DNA from: Trichomonas vaginalis G3 | Taxonomy: Eukaryota; Parabasalia; Trichomonadida; Trichomonadidae | Assembly (NCBI RefSeq): GCF_026262505.1 | Contig: NC_067207.1 | Coordinates: 1,744,252-1,808,251 of the forward strand | Length of the DNA: 64,000 nt | Direction of reading: 5' to 3' | Shown: piece after piece, positions 36,105-46,350 of the stretch | How positions within the stretch are numbered: position 1 is the stretch's first letter | Layout of the letters: each line of letters starts with the position of its first letter | Position numbers and translations under genes: made by a program | Notes under the pieces: model-generated | The model's input: only the letters and a program-made list of their open reading frames with translations | Told to the model about the DNA's origin: nothing | The model's database searches: none

Positions 36105-39008
36105 TTAAGTGTATTGGCTGGCATTTTTAAGGAAAGAAATTGCCAAAGCTTGGTATTTCTCGTATTCTTTCAAAGAAGTGAAATAAGGAACTAATCCAAG
36201 GGAAATCAAAGCCTTTGCGCATTCAGAGTGGAAAGAAAGAGTCACCATCACAGTCAGAACTCTGTTGTAAAGCTTTGGTTCCTTAAGTAACTGAACTAAT
36301 GACTTAAAATAGTCAATGTATTCTTTGCAATATCCAACTCTGGCCAATGTGTCCAAGATCATGATACATGTATTATTTGCGTCAACATCAGTTGGTCTTG
36401 CGATTGCAAATTTGATTAATTTTGAAATGAAGCCAACTTCTTGCAAACGCTTCAAAGTAACGATGTCTATCTGTGATCTTGTTATTATAGATGGTATTGC
36501 ATACACAATTTGGTTGTTATCGCTATCAGTAAAATATTTCATCATATTTGAGAATTCTGATGAAGAACTGATCTTTGTTCTTAGGTTTGTATTGGTGAAT
36601 ACCAAAACAAAAAGCTTAAAAGCGTTCATTGGACTCTCTTTCGCCAAATTTTGCCAAATTTGGATATCATTTGCGAAAATTGCAGCTCCTTGATGGTTAC
36701 TTGCTATTCTAAGCAGAAGAATCCATGCGTAGGAGCATGTTTTGGCCTTTTCTATCAGCATTTTGATCAATTCGTAACTTGCGGGGAGTAAATTCGACCT
36801 CAACATCAAAGAAATGGCGTATTCCCATAGATCCTCGTTGTACAAATGCTTTATGATGATCGAAAAGTTGATATAACTCAAGTCTTGGTCGATATTCATC
36901 AATGCTTTGTAAGCAGCTTGAGAAGTCTTGATGTTTGATGAATCTAAGCAACTAATGAATGTCGCTCTTGAGTGGGAACCTCTTTGGGCAGAGTATTGTT
37001 GATAGTTTTGCATCAAATAAAATAAAATTCGAACTAAATCGGCTCCGTATTCTGTATTTACGACATACTGCTGCTTAGTAAGTAATATATCTAATATTAC
37101 CCATGGATTACTGAATTTTGAAAAGTTTTTCCCATAAAATGAAAAAAGTTTCAACATTTTCTCAGGAGATTTCTCGAGTAGGTTGCCAAGTACCTGTACA
37201 TGTGCATTTGTGAGGTAATCAGGATGATTTGAGAACACTTCCTTGATAATATTTAAATTATATTGAAGACAACTGTCGGATTTCGATGGAAGTACTTGGT
37301 ATAGGCCTAGTTTGTTGAATAGTTGGACATATTCATCACTTTTTGACATTAAATCACTGATTTCTTGGAGAATCAGCTTTAATTTGGTAGAACTTATTGG
37401 TTTTGCAACGTGAGCGACCAAAACAACCGCAAACTTCTCAAATAATTCAATATCTGTAATTCCAACCGCTTCATTTAGAGCTTTTCTGAAATAATGAGAT
37501 TTTTCATCAGATAATTCTCTCAAAATATCTTCATCTGATTCGAATTTCATGTTGGATGTTGATCTCCTCATTCCAGAGCGTGGAGGGTTTTGTGTTGATT
37601 GAATTCCATCATTTTCAGTAGATTGTTCGACCATTGAAGAACCAAAGCCTTCTGGTGTTGGTGCAGATGGTCTTTTGCTTGTAGGCGGTACGATTCTTGG
37701 ACTCTGAGGGGCTGGAGAGATTGATGAAGGCCTAAATTGTTTTGCGGCCATTTTTGACATAATTGGCATATTTACGTCATTGAGAAATGGGTTATCGTTT
37801 ACATTTCCGGCCATGAAATGTCTACTGCGAGAATCTGGTGAATTAATCGCCTTTTGAGAGGGAGAAGGTGGAGATTGTGGGACAATCAATGCTCCATGTA
37901 TCTCTCCATTGCCTTTACGACGAGAAATGTGCTTTGTTTCTTCTGATTTTGGAGAATTTTGTTTCATTTCTTTATGTCTCTTCTTTTCCATCTCTCTGTC
38001 AACAATTTCTTCCGGTATGGCCTTTTCTAGCTCTTCTTCAATCAATTGTTGGTTCTCTTTGGCGTCATTTTCAAGATATTCCGCGTAAGCCTTGATATCT
38101 TTTGATTTTGTATTAGGAAATGCCACTTTTCCTGACTTAAATTGTTCGTAAATGTAAGAAAACTCTGGTCTTTTTGTTGGATCCGCATCCCAGCAAGATT
38201 CTATGAGTTTTCTTAATGGAATTGGCGTAACATCAGTAAATTGAGGTCTCTGACCTGCCTGAACGACCTTTTGGATGATTTCTGCCACAGATAAACCTTC
38301 AGGCTTTTTGAATGGGCGTGTTTTCTCCGAAAGCTCGTAAAGAAGTATGGCATAGGAGTAAACATCGGCCTTTTTTGTATAATGATTGTCTGTGAAGACT
38401 TTTGGGGCAATATAAATTGGCGTGCCGATTTTTCTTGTTAATTCCATATCATCTTTGTAAAATCGAGCAATTCCAAAGTCGCATAGCTTAGGATTGTAGT
38501 CCCTATCAAGTAGGATATTACTTAATTTCAAGTCTCGGTGCAAAATACCGAGCATGTGGACATGTTGCATACCGAAAGCGATACCCATTGCTATTTTGGA
38601 TAATCTAGTGCCTGTGAATATATCAGCTTTCTTTTTATTTGTCAACTGTGAATCAAGGGATAAATTTTCTTCAAATTCGGTAATAATTGAGTACGGTTTT
38701 GTGGTGGTAAATCCAATGAGTTTTGTTAGGCAGCAGCAATGGCAGCGGGCCATTGTTCGGATTTCATTTGAAAATCTTCGAAAGTTATCTACATAAACAC
38801 GAGATTCAAAGACTTGTTTTATAGCAACAAAATTGCCGTTTCGCCTATCAATGCCTTTGTAGACAGAAGCAAATCCTCCTTCGCCGATCGAATCTAAAAT
38901 CTCGATTTTCTTCGGATCAATTACGAATTTTGGTAGCTCCAATGTCAATGTTGTAAGTGGATCCATGTTATTTAATGGTTCATCAGTGTCGGTATCAAGA
39001 TCAAGCAT
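36105..39008 (-). CDS. TKL-like protein kinase with long helical (ARM-like) C-terminal region
   Basis: 967 residues from the ATG at 39006-39008, chosen because TCTCAAAA abuts it; a longer frame upstream is AT-rich and unlike coding sequence. The kinase domain spans about 35-300: glycine loop GEGGFASVYKG, lysine in FVAIKQV, catalytic loop HRDLKLSNILLD, DFG in CDFGIARF, a Thr-rich activation segment (KIGTPIYIAPK, with APK for APE), and CWDADPTKRPEFSYI near the end. All catalytic residues are present. Residues 320-520 are a polar linker with many Ser/Pro sites. The last 430 residues are helical repeats (LFSFYGKNFSKFSNPWVIL; AYKALMNIDQDLSYINFSII) resembling armadillo repeats. Such kinases are numerous in trichomonads; substrate unknown. 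Confidence 0.88.
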   Translation of the reverse strand: MLDLDTDTDEPLNNMDPLTTLTLELPKFVIDPKKIEILDSIGEGGFASVYKGIDRRNGNFVAIKQVFESRVYVDNFRRFSNEIRTMARCHCCCLTKLIGFTTTKPYSIITEFEENLSLDSQLTNKKKADIFTGTRLSKIAMGIAFGMQHVHMLGILHRDLKLSNILLDRDYNPKLCDFGIARFYKDDMELTRKIGTPIYIAPKVFTDNHYTKKADVYSYAILLYELSEKTRPFKKPEGLSVAEIIQKVVQAGQRPQFTDVTPIPLRKLIESCWDADPTKRPEFSYIYEQFKSGKVAFPNTKSKDIKAYAEYLENDAKENQQLIEEELEKAIPEEIVDREMEKKRHKEMKQNSPKSEETKHISRRKGNGEIHGALIVPQSPPSPSQKAINSPDSRSRHFMAGNVNDNPFLNDVNMPIMSKMAAKQFRPSSISPAPQSPRIVPPTSKRPSAPTPEGFGSSMVEQSTENDGIQSTQNPPRSGMRRSTSNMKFESDEDILRELSDEKSHYFRKALNEAVGITDIELFEKFAVVLVAHVAKPISSTKLKLILQEISDLMSKSDEYVQLFNKLGLYQVLPSKSDSCLQYNLNIIKEVFSNHPDYLTNAHVQVLGNLLEKSPEKMLKLFSFYGKNFSKFSNPWVILDILLTKQQYVVNTEYGADLVRILFYLMQNYQQYSAQRGSHSRATFISCLDSSNIKTSQAAYKALMNIDQDLSYINFSIIIKHLYNEDLWEYAISLMLRSNLLPASYELIKMLIEKAKTCSYAWILLLRIASNHQGAAIFANDIQIWQNLAKESPMNAFKLFVLVFTNTNLRTKISSSSEFSNMMKYFTDSDNNQIVYAIPSIITRSQIDIVTLKRLQEVGFISKLIKFAIARPTDVDANNTCIMILDTLARVGYCKEYIDYFKSLVQLLKEPKLYNRVLTVMVTLSFHSECAKALISLGLVPYFTSLKEYEKYQALAISFLKNASQYT

Positions 39009-39009
39009 T

Positions 39010-39016
39010 TTTGAGA
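39010..39016 (-). promoter_or_regulatory. TCTCAAA initiator-like motif at the kinase gene
   Basis: Reads TCTCAAAAATG straight into the start codon, the closest spacing among the genes carrying this word. It supports the shorter start for the kinase. Confidence 0.45.
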
Positions 39017-39964
39017 CTATCAAAAAATTCAATAGGAACTTGAGTGTGTTGAAATTTGAGTATATCAACAATATGATAAAATTACAATAAATTCATTTTA
39101 CTAAGGTTATTTTTCATTATGTAAACTTTTCAAATAGTTCCATCTCAAATATCAACAATCATCGATTTCATAATGGCATATTATAAAAATAAGGTGAAAA
39201 ATTTAATAAACTCCTTATATGAGATACTCCACGAGGGGAAGAACTTGATAATTTAGGATATTTTTGAAGAAAATGAAATAAATGTCCAAATTGATTTACT
39301 TTCTAAGAAAAGTGCTTTGTATATTGATCATTCCGTGTTAAGTTTTATCTGTATTGCCATGATTATTTTCGAATGGAATTTGATATAATCAATTTTGATA
39401 ATACTCGCTAATAATATAAAAGTGTGCTAATAATCATTTCATTTGTATGATTTAGAATACAGAAATATCTACTATATAAAGATCAAAAGACATAACTAGT
39501 TTCAAAAATTCAAAAAAAAATATGAAAATCAAAATAAGACCATGATAATCCAAGGTTTAGATTTCATTTTCCCGAATTCGAAAATTTTTAGTGAAAAGTA
39601 TGAGATGAAATTAGAATGCTTACAGCAAGCTCATCCATGAATTTGAAATTTCGTCCGTTTCAATGGGTAAAACATTATAAAATCGAATTAATTGTGTTTG
39701 AAATCGACTAGAATTTATTTATCATGCATAATATTAGGTTCGAAGGCCTTTGACATGAACGCAGAAAAGGCGACAAATTTATATATGGTCTCAAAAATAT
39801 CTTTGGTCAAAAACCCAATATTTATGTATTCGGTATTCTCAACATTATTTATTAATTTCGAAGTATCGGATTATTTGAAAAGATGTAAATCAGAAAAAAA
39901 TATGTAATGCGTTTGTGTTTTTTTCATCGATGAAATATAAACGTATGCTATTTTTTGATCCTGA
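39017..39964. other. 0.95-kb AT-rich divergent promoter region
   Basis: Lies between the kinase gene and the divergent three-repeat Myb gene. Open frames inside are short and AT-driven. No RNA gene or repeat is evident. Confidence 0.55.
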
Positions 39965-40732
39965 ATGGCGCTCGCACCTACTCGCTCCCGCAAACAGCGC
40001 AGCTATAGCTCAGTTGCAGCTGTCTGGACACCTGAGGAAGACGAACTCCTAACAAATCTTGTTTCGAAAAGTACTAATATCAAGTGGACTGAAATTGCAA
40101 AGAGTTTTCCTAATAAAACAGCACCACAGGTATCAGGTAGATGGATTAAAGCATTAAAACCTGATTTAGTTAAAGGATCTTGGACTCGAGAAGAAGATGA
40201 AAAGATCTTTGAGTTTATTAGAGAACACGGTGATAGAGATTGGTCTAAACTAGCTGCATTACTACCAGGTAGAATTGGAAAACAATGCAGAGAAAGATGG
40301 ATCAATCATCTTAATCCGGCAATCAAACATGCAAGCTGGACGGAAGAGGAAGATAATCTTCTGATAACCCTTCATGAACAGTTTGGCAACTCATGGGCCA
40401 AAATTGCAAAATATTTTAACGGACGAACAGATAATTGCGTTAAAAACAGATGGAATAGTACACTTAAGCGTAGGCTTGAGAGAATGGCCCGTGGAGAGCC
40501 AGCCCTTAAGAAACGCGGTAGAAAACCAAAGAATGCTCAACAGACTGATATCTGCATGGATATCCCATCACCTGCCAGTGCTGGTCTTACATTACCTCCT
40601 GGACAGGAAATAATGCCGCTTTCAATACCACTTTTAAGCGTATTGCCACCACTCATGCAGAAGAATCCTCACCCAACTACTCTCGCTGAGAATAGATTGT
40701 CTTTGAAGCAACTTTTAAACTATCCGGAATAA
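39965..40732 (+). CDS. R1R2R3 Myb-type transcription factor
   Basis: 255 residues with three Myb repeats. R1 is about 18-65 (WTPEEDELLTNLVSKSTNIK... ending SGRWIKAL). R2 is about 70-118 (WTREEDEKIFEFIREHGDRD; GRIGKQCRERWINHL). R3 is about 122-168 (WTEEEDNLLITLHEQFGNSW; GRTDNCVKNRWNSTL). The spaced tryptophans and the recognition helices match c-Myb-type DNA binding to AACNG sites. The C-terminal 85 residues are basic then Pro/Leu-rich (LPPGQEIMPLSIPLLSVLPP), possibly an interaction region. It lacks an obvious TCA initiator; TTTTTTGATCC precedes the ATG. Most trichomonad Mybs have two repeats, so three is slightly unusual. Confidence 0.93.
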   Translation: MALAPTRSRKQRSYSSVAAVWTPEEDELLTNLVSKSTNIKWTEIAKSFPNKTAPQVSGRWIKALKPDLVKGSWTREEDEKIFEFIREHGDRDWSKLAALLPGRIGKQCRERWINHLNPAIKHASWTEEEDNLLITLHEQFGNSWAKIAKYFNGRTDNCVKNRWNSTLKRRLERMARGEPALKKRGRKPKNAQQTDICMDIPSPASAGLTLPPGQEIMPLSIPLLSVLPPLMQKNPHPTTLAENRLSLKQLLNYPE

Positions 40733-41252
40733 ATAGTATGTAATTATTGATTGATTAGGAAAATGATGAAAAATTATTTTTCTTCTAAATCCGGAATTCA
40801 TTTATTCATTCCTCACAAATAATCTAATTTGAGAATACCGTTATGCTTTTTACTATCAAATTGACATTATAAGGAGCATTTCCTCTGATTCGGAAATCAT
40901 TCATAATCGACTTTTACTATTCAGAACATTGAATACAAAACTAGTATACTAACATTTCCTATTGATATTAAATTTAAATCTACCATCAAATATGATAAAA
41001 TGAAAGATTTCCCCATGTTTTGGGGTTTAGAACATCCTCATATATATGCTCAGAGAAGAGCATATTATATGACACTTTTTTTATCAGGTACAACTCTAAA
41101 TCAACAATAAAATCTTAATTTCATCATAGTTAATACAAATCTACTAAGTATATGAGTATATATCCTAAAATGAATCGAATTAATCAAAAAATTAACAATT
41201 TATACGCGAATTTAATCTCAAACAATAACTTTAAAAAGCCAATGAAAATAAA
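40733..41252. other. 0.5-kb gap between convergent genes, nothing supported
   Basis: AT-rich. Contains no convincing gene or repeat. Open frames overlapping the next gene's antisense are shadows. Confidence 0.5.
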
Positions 41253-42089
41253 TCAACCTTTCCATTGGCAACGCAAAATATCAAGTTCGGTGCATCCCCT
41301 TCTGAATAATCCAGTTCTATGCCTGACTAGCCTCATTACAGATAAGTCAATTCTACCCAAGTTGAGGCTATTTGCAAGCATTTGACTTTCTTCATATGAT
41401 AATTCAACAAAACCATGAGAAGGGAAGTTACCTTGCTGATGGAATAAACCGCCTTCAACGGTTTTAACCCCGATAAGGCAGGCAAATGCTTCTCTATCAA
41501 CCCAAATAACATCATCCGTGATCCATTTCACACCAATATGCGGGAAGAGATCCGGACAGTGTTCAGTAATCTTGAGAGCATTGAAGAGCTTTATCGGAAA
41601 TTTGGAGTTTGAAGAATTTCTCTTTCTGAAATGGAAAGATACTAGATACCCAAATGTAATATTTTCTGATTTCCAAAGAGAGTAAGGAATCAAATTGATT
41701 GTTTGGGGATTGAATGTAATGTTTGGGTCTGTACATATTTCATCGAATTTCCGCTTAACTACTTGAGAACTGAGTGAAAATATCAGGACGCTTACCGAAA
41801 CACTCTTTGATGAATCAAGTTGAATATAATTTGTTTCGGCGACGGGGTATCTTACTGGTTGCTGTGGGATTAAATAATTGGGAACAATTGTATTATAATG
41901 GGAAAAGGGACTTTGTACGTGAGGAACTGGCGTATAGCAATAATGAGTTGGGGCCGGCGTTGGATAGTAGGCATATTTGACTGGAGCTTCGTATACAAGA
42001 GGACTCGGGGTTACCAATATAATGGGATTACTCAAATTTGGTGGTGCTGCGGCATATGGCAGATGGCTGTAAAGTTCCTTCAAGTCCAT
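41253..42089 (-). CDS. Initiator-binding-domain (IBD, IBP39-like) protein
   Basis: 278 residues. The N-terminal 90 are Pro/Tyr-rich and disordered (YYPTPAPTHYCYTPVPHVQ). Residues 90-160 are beta/helical (VSVLIFSLSSQVVKRKFDEI; NITFGYLVSFHFRKRN). The C-terminal part holds the IBD-like winged helix: FPIKLFNALKITEHCPDL, then HIGVKWITDDVIWVDREAFA, LIGVKTVEGGLFHQQGNFP and SHGFVELS. That phrase order (GVKW-strand, Phe-rich helix, LGIK, recognition segment, HGF) is that of the Trichomonas initiator-binding protein that recognises TCA initiators. The gene itself has TCTCAAAAAAATTC before its ATG. Assignment is by pattern, so moderate confidence; whether it binds promoters or has drifted to another role is open. 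Confidence 0.55.
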   Translation of the reverse strand: MDLKELYSHLPYAAAPPNLSNPIILVTPSPLVYEAPVKYAYYPTPAPTHYCYTPVPHVQSPFSHYNTIVPNYLIPQQPVRYPVAETNYIQLDSSKSVSVSVLIFSLSSQVVKRKFDEICTDPNITFNPQTINLIPYSLWKSENITFGYLVSFHFRKRNSSNSKFPIKLFNALKITEHCPDLFPHIGVKWITDDVIWVDREAFACLIGVKTVEGGLFHQQGNFPSHGFVELSYEESQMLANSLNLGRIDLSVMRLVRHRTGLFRRGCTELDILRCQWKG

Positions 42090-42100
42090 TTATGAATTTT

Positions 42101-42107
42101 TTTGAGA
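42101..42107 (-). promoter_or_regulatory. TCTCAAA initiator-like motif at the IBD-like gene
   Basis: TCTCAAAAAAATTCATAAATG leads into the start codon with about 12 bases between the TCA and the ATG; a second TCA-T-A site (TTCATAA) lies 5 bases before the ATG and could be the initiator instead. Confidence 0.35.
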
Positions 42108-42553
42108 ACAAAATAATTGATTATTTTTAGAAATGGTGTAGAAAGTGGACACAAGATATACATATGGTTTGAAAGGATAAAATTTAATCAATGAATTTTG
42201 AGTGGAATTATCAAAACTTATTAACGTCATGTACAATTATAAAAGGAAACTATTGCTGCACACTTTTCAAAAAATTAATCTAAATTACTTAACCGCTAAG
42301 TTCCATAGAAATTTGAATCACTTCAAATCTTATTTTATCTAGAAATAATGTACTAATGTAGGTGACAATGAATATTAATATTTCATTCAGAGATGTTTTG
42401 TGAAGTATTGAATTTGATACATTATAAAATTGAAAACCTAGCATTTTTGTCGCATTGATTCTTACAATATTATTTATATTTGTACATTGCTATTTTAAAA
42501 ACCAACCATTTGAGAGAAATTTATAAAAAGATTAATGAGTTTAAAGTTTGTTT

Positions 42554-44877
42554 TAAGGGTTTCGTTTTGCTAAAATTGTCACTTTTATAGCATATTTGTT
42601 TTTGGATGTTTTGCGAAACCAAAAAAAAACTATGATATTGTTGTAAACAGAAATTCATCAAAAGTGACACCTCAAAAAAGGTAAAATATTGAATTTTTGG
42701 AACTTTTGATAGAGCACGTTTTTAAATATTAATTAAAGTAAATGTATATTTTGTAAAGATTCTTTTTAATAAAAAAATAAAATTTTGAAGAAGAACACAA
42801 AATCTTCTGAAAAATAATATCACATAAACTCATATTATTTTCTAATATATAACTATTTTCTATAAAAATCAAATTCAATGATCTTAAAAGCGAAGGATAA
42901 ACCTCAAAATTTACGAATATAATGAGTGGGAATATAATGCTTATCTATCATAAAACCATATGAAATATCAATTTTTGCTTTACGCCTAATTTTGACGACA
43001 ATTAGCAAAAAATGTTAAATGTTAACACTCAGTCCATTTGAATATGAAAAATAAAATTGACTTTGATTAAATGTTTTTATTTATCATGCAATTCTTCTTG
43101 CGACCAAAGATTTGAATAAAATTTCAAAAAATAAGATAGCTTAAAAAATAATATACGGTAGTGTTTACTAATAGATGAATAGTATATAAATTCTATTAAA
43201 ATGGATTTGATCCAAAAAAATATAAAACCAAAAATAATTGTTATAATTTAAATGAAGAAGTAATTTAAAACGATTTTATTTATGATCAAATTTTATATAT
43301 TTTTTTGGATCAAATCCATTTTAATAGAATTTATATACTATTCATCTATTAGTAAACACTACCGTATATTATTTTTTAAGCTATCTTATTTTTTGAACTT
43401 TTATTCAAATCTTTGGTCGCAAGAAGAATTGCATGATAAATAAAAACATTTAATCAAAGTCAATTTTATTTTTCATATTCAAATGGACTGAGTGTTAACA
43501 TTTAACATTTTTTGCTAATTGTCGTCAAAAATTAGGCGTAAAGCAAAAATTAATATTTCATATGGTTTTATGATAGATAAGCATTATATTCCCACTCATT
43601 ATATTCGTAAATTTTGAGGTTTATCCTTCGCTTTTAAGATCATTGAATTTGATTTTTATAGAAAATAGTTATATATTAGAAAATAATATGAGTTTATGTG
43701 ATATTATTTTTCAGAAGATTTCATTCTATATGCCTATGAAAAGTACTCTCAAAACTAACTTTTTCCTAATTATAATTAAATCTAGAATATTGTATTATGC
43801 TTAGTATTATTTCATTTTTCTCATTCAATTTAGAATTTACAAATGTCAAAAAATTGAGAGCTGTCACTTTTGATGAATTTCTGTTTATTACAAATTAAAC
43901 CAGGTACAAGATTATATAATTGTATTTTCTATCCAATTATCCATATAATATCTTATCCAGAAAAAATAACTTGATCAATACCAAATGATTTTTTAACTAG
44001 TAAATAAAGTATTTTCTTTACACACACATTGTATATTGTAATAAACAGAATCAACTTGTCATCAGAAACTTGTAATTTTTATGAATTTCAGATTTTCTTT
44101 TCATTACTGCTTTTCTTAATAGGTCAAGTTCTTATTTACGTTATAAAGTATGATATTTACAAATATCAAGTTATCGTGTTTTTTGAGAAATTATGAGAAA
44201 CAAACAAAAATGAAAAAGATAGGAATAGCAATGAATAGTGATGTGGGTATAGAAAATGTAAGAGATATGAATGCAAAGCAATCAGTATTTAGGACATTGA
44301 CCATAGATTTCGAAAAAAAAATGCTGCATATTGAGCGAAAACTATGATTATATTATAAGGCTGTCATTTAAAGCATAATGAAACTATTCCCTTTTCATTT
44401 TAATCGAATAAGATAGTAAAGATTTTTGAATTAGCTAGAAACTGATGAGATGTTTTCACAAATCAGATTTTTAATCTCTATAATGCATAATTCACTCAAT
44501 ATCTCAATTTTGATATTGCGAGATATTTTTGCTATCGGTTTCGCAATTTTGACACAATAGCAAGAGGGTTCTATAAGCATTATTATCAACGTAGAATCTG
44601 AATATCATATCAGAAAATGTCGCAAATCTGACATTTACCCGACCAAATAGCAAAAATAATTGAATACTTTTCGCAAAAACTTTAAAAATCGATAAAAATA
44701 TGAAATATAGATATTAAAGAGACTTTTTATATAATATTCATAAAGATTTTCCAAAAATATGATACCGCAAAATTAAAAAAGTGACGTCTTGAGTGGAGTC
44801 AAGGGTCGAAATTGCTAGCTAAATGTTTTTTAGCGAAATTGCGTATTGTACGTTTTTTTCGCAAAACGAAACCCTTA
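42554..44877. mobile_element. 2.3-kb non-autonomous DNA transposon with ~22-bp TIRs and 7-bp target duplication
   Basis: The left end reads TAAGGGTTTCGTTTTGCTAA and the right end, on the other strand, TAAGGGTTTCGTTTTGCGAA; 21 of the first 22 bases agree. TTTGTTT flanks the element directly on both sides (42547-42553 and 44878-44884), a perfect 7-bp target-site duplication. Sub-terminal copies of TTTCGCAAAA-like words occur at both ends, a common transposase-binding arrangement. The interior has a large palindrome and no transposase; the best frame (44150-44347) is 65 codons and AT-driven. The superfamily is not clear from ends and duplication length alone. Confidence 0.75.
42800..43721. repeat. 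Large near-perfect inverted repeat (arms ~425 bp) inside the TIR element
   Basis: Left arm 42800-43224 and right arm 43296-43721 are reverse complements with only a handful of small differences, around a 71-bp spacer. A further 25-bp perfect inverted match, AAACAGAAATTCATCAAAAG and the following GTGACA, lies outside the arms at 42645-42669 and 43862-43886 at nearly symmetric distance, so the original palindrome was about 1.24 kb and its outer parts have decayed. Transcription across it would make a long double-stranded RNA. Confidence 0.93.
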
Positions 44878-44884
44878 TTTGTTT

Positions 44885-46350
44885 ATATTTAATTTTGGTA
44901 ACAAATTCATGTTACGAAGTTTTCCGAGAAGTAATGAAATTCAATACTATGCTATTCAATCCTCTAAATAAAAATTTGATTGCATTATTTTCAAATTTAT
45001 CGAAATAACATTATTAAACATAATACATTAGGCTTATTTCAACTTTTCTATTTCACAACAAAAATATTTTTTACAAATATGAAAAAATCCATTACACATC
45101 ATTATTTGATGGCATTAGGCTATAACACCAATTTTATTTTTTCTGAAAAATCACATTGAATTTGAAAAATAATTCTTCGAATTCTGTAAAAGCTCAATTG
45201 ATAAACATCGAAATGAACTTTATAAAAAAATATTTATATATTACTGATACTTAATTGGCACCATTAAATTCTGTATACTTCTCATAAAAGAAAATTTTGA
45301 ATGTCGTTTCTTTTGAGAATATTATTTAAAAATCAAATAATCTGTTTAATTTTGATCAATTATATCTCTACAATCTTATCATTCTTGTTAAAAAACTCAT
45401 TGAAAAAATTGAGATTGTGACATCTGTAGTTTCATTACCCTCTATATTCAATTTCGAAAAATTAACTTTACCAAAATTAAATATAAGATCTAAAATATCT
45501 CCTTCTATCAATGATTTTTTATCTCGAATATGCATAATTTCTTTCAAATATCTCCCCAACTTTTTATTGCCCCATAAAAAAAAGCTACAAATCATTACTA
45601 TATCAATTTATAATATTTTTTATTTCGAATTTGTGAATTAAGATTTATCAAAAATTCCAACGGCCTTATAAATTTTGAAAGATATTTATGTTTGTATGGT
45701 ATTGCTGCACAATCATTTCGTTCATATATTTATCAAAATCTTAAAAACTATCTTTGGTCATATAATTGGTTTAAATTTTCACTCAAACTATGTGGAAAAT
45801 GAACAAAATCCTATTAATATTCTTTTTAACAATGTTGGAATTTCACTCGATCAGCGGGAACATCCAACTTCTATATTTTTGCCCTAATCACATGTCATTA
45901 AACAATGATTATTCATTCTTCAATCACAGTTCTGAACATATATTTGACTACTGCATAAAACAACTATGTTCCGCATTTTAACGGCATAAATGCGTTATTT
46001 AAAAATAAAATTGAGATTTCATCAATATATTGAGCAGTTCAATCAAATAAGTCCCCACATATTATTACATGAACTTAGGGTTTATTAAGAACACGTCTCT
46101 ATATTCAAAATATACGAAAAATTATAATTAAAAACATCATAATTACCGTTGTAACTATTACGACAATGGACAATAGCATGGCATTATTCAACAAATCATA
46201 CAAAGAATTTTTTTTTTCAAAATAAGAAATTTTTTAAAAAGTCGTTGAACATATATAATATCAGATTAAGCTAATTTGAATCTAGAGTTTATGATAGTAT
46301 CAGCATTTGCATTACTCAAAAAATTATTTTCAAAAAAATATACTTTTTAA
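44885..46350. other. 1.5-kb AT-rich intergenic region, nothing supported
   Basis: Several short AT-driven frames overlap each other on both strands but none has convincing content. No RNA gene or repeat seen. Confidence 0.5.

Noticed and set aside
39692-39907. 71-codon frame upstream of the three-repeat Myb gene
   Set aside because: It has no supporting promoter or family; its composition equals the surrounding intergenic DNA.
42645-43886. The palindrome as a CRISPR array or an LTR pair
   Set aside because: It is one inverted pair with a single spacer, not direct repeats, and the host is a eukaryote.
44150-44347. 65-codon frame in the TIR element as a transposase fragment
   Set aside because: It is short and AT-driven, with no DDE or helix-turn-helix pattern.
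44885-46350. Several 60-75-codon frames between the TIR element and the cyclase gene
   Set aside because: They overlap on both strands, are AT-rich with Phe/Ile/Asn bias, and lack any recognisable content.
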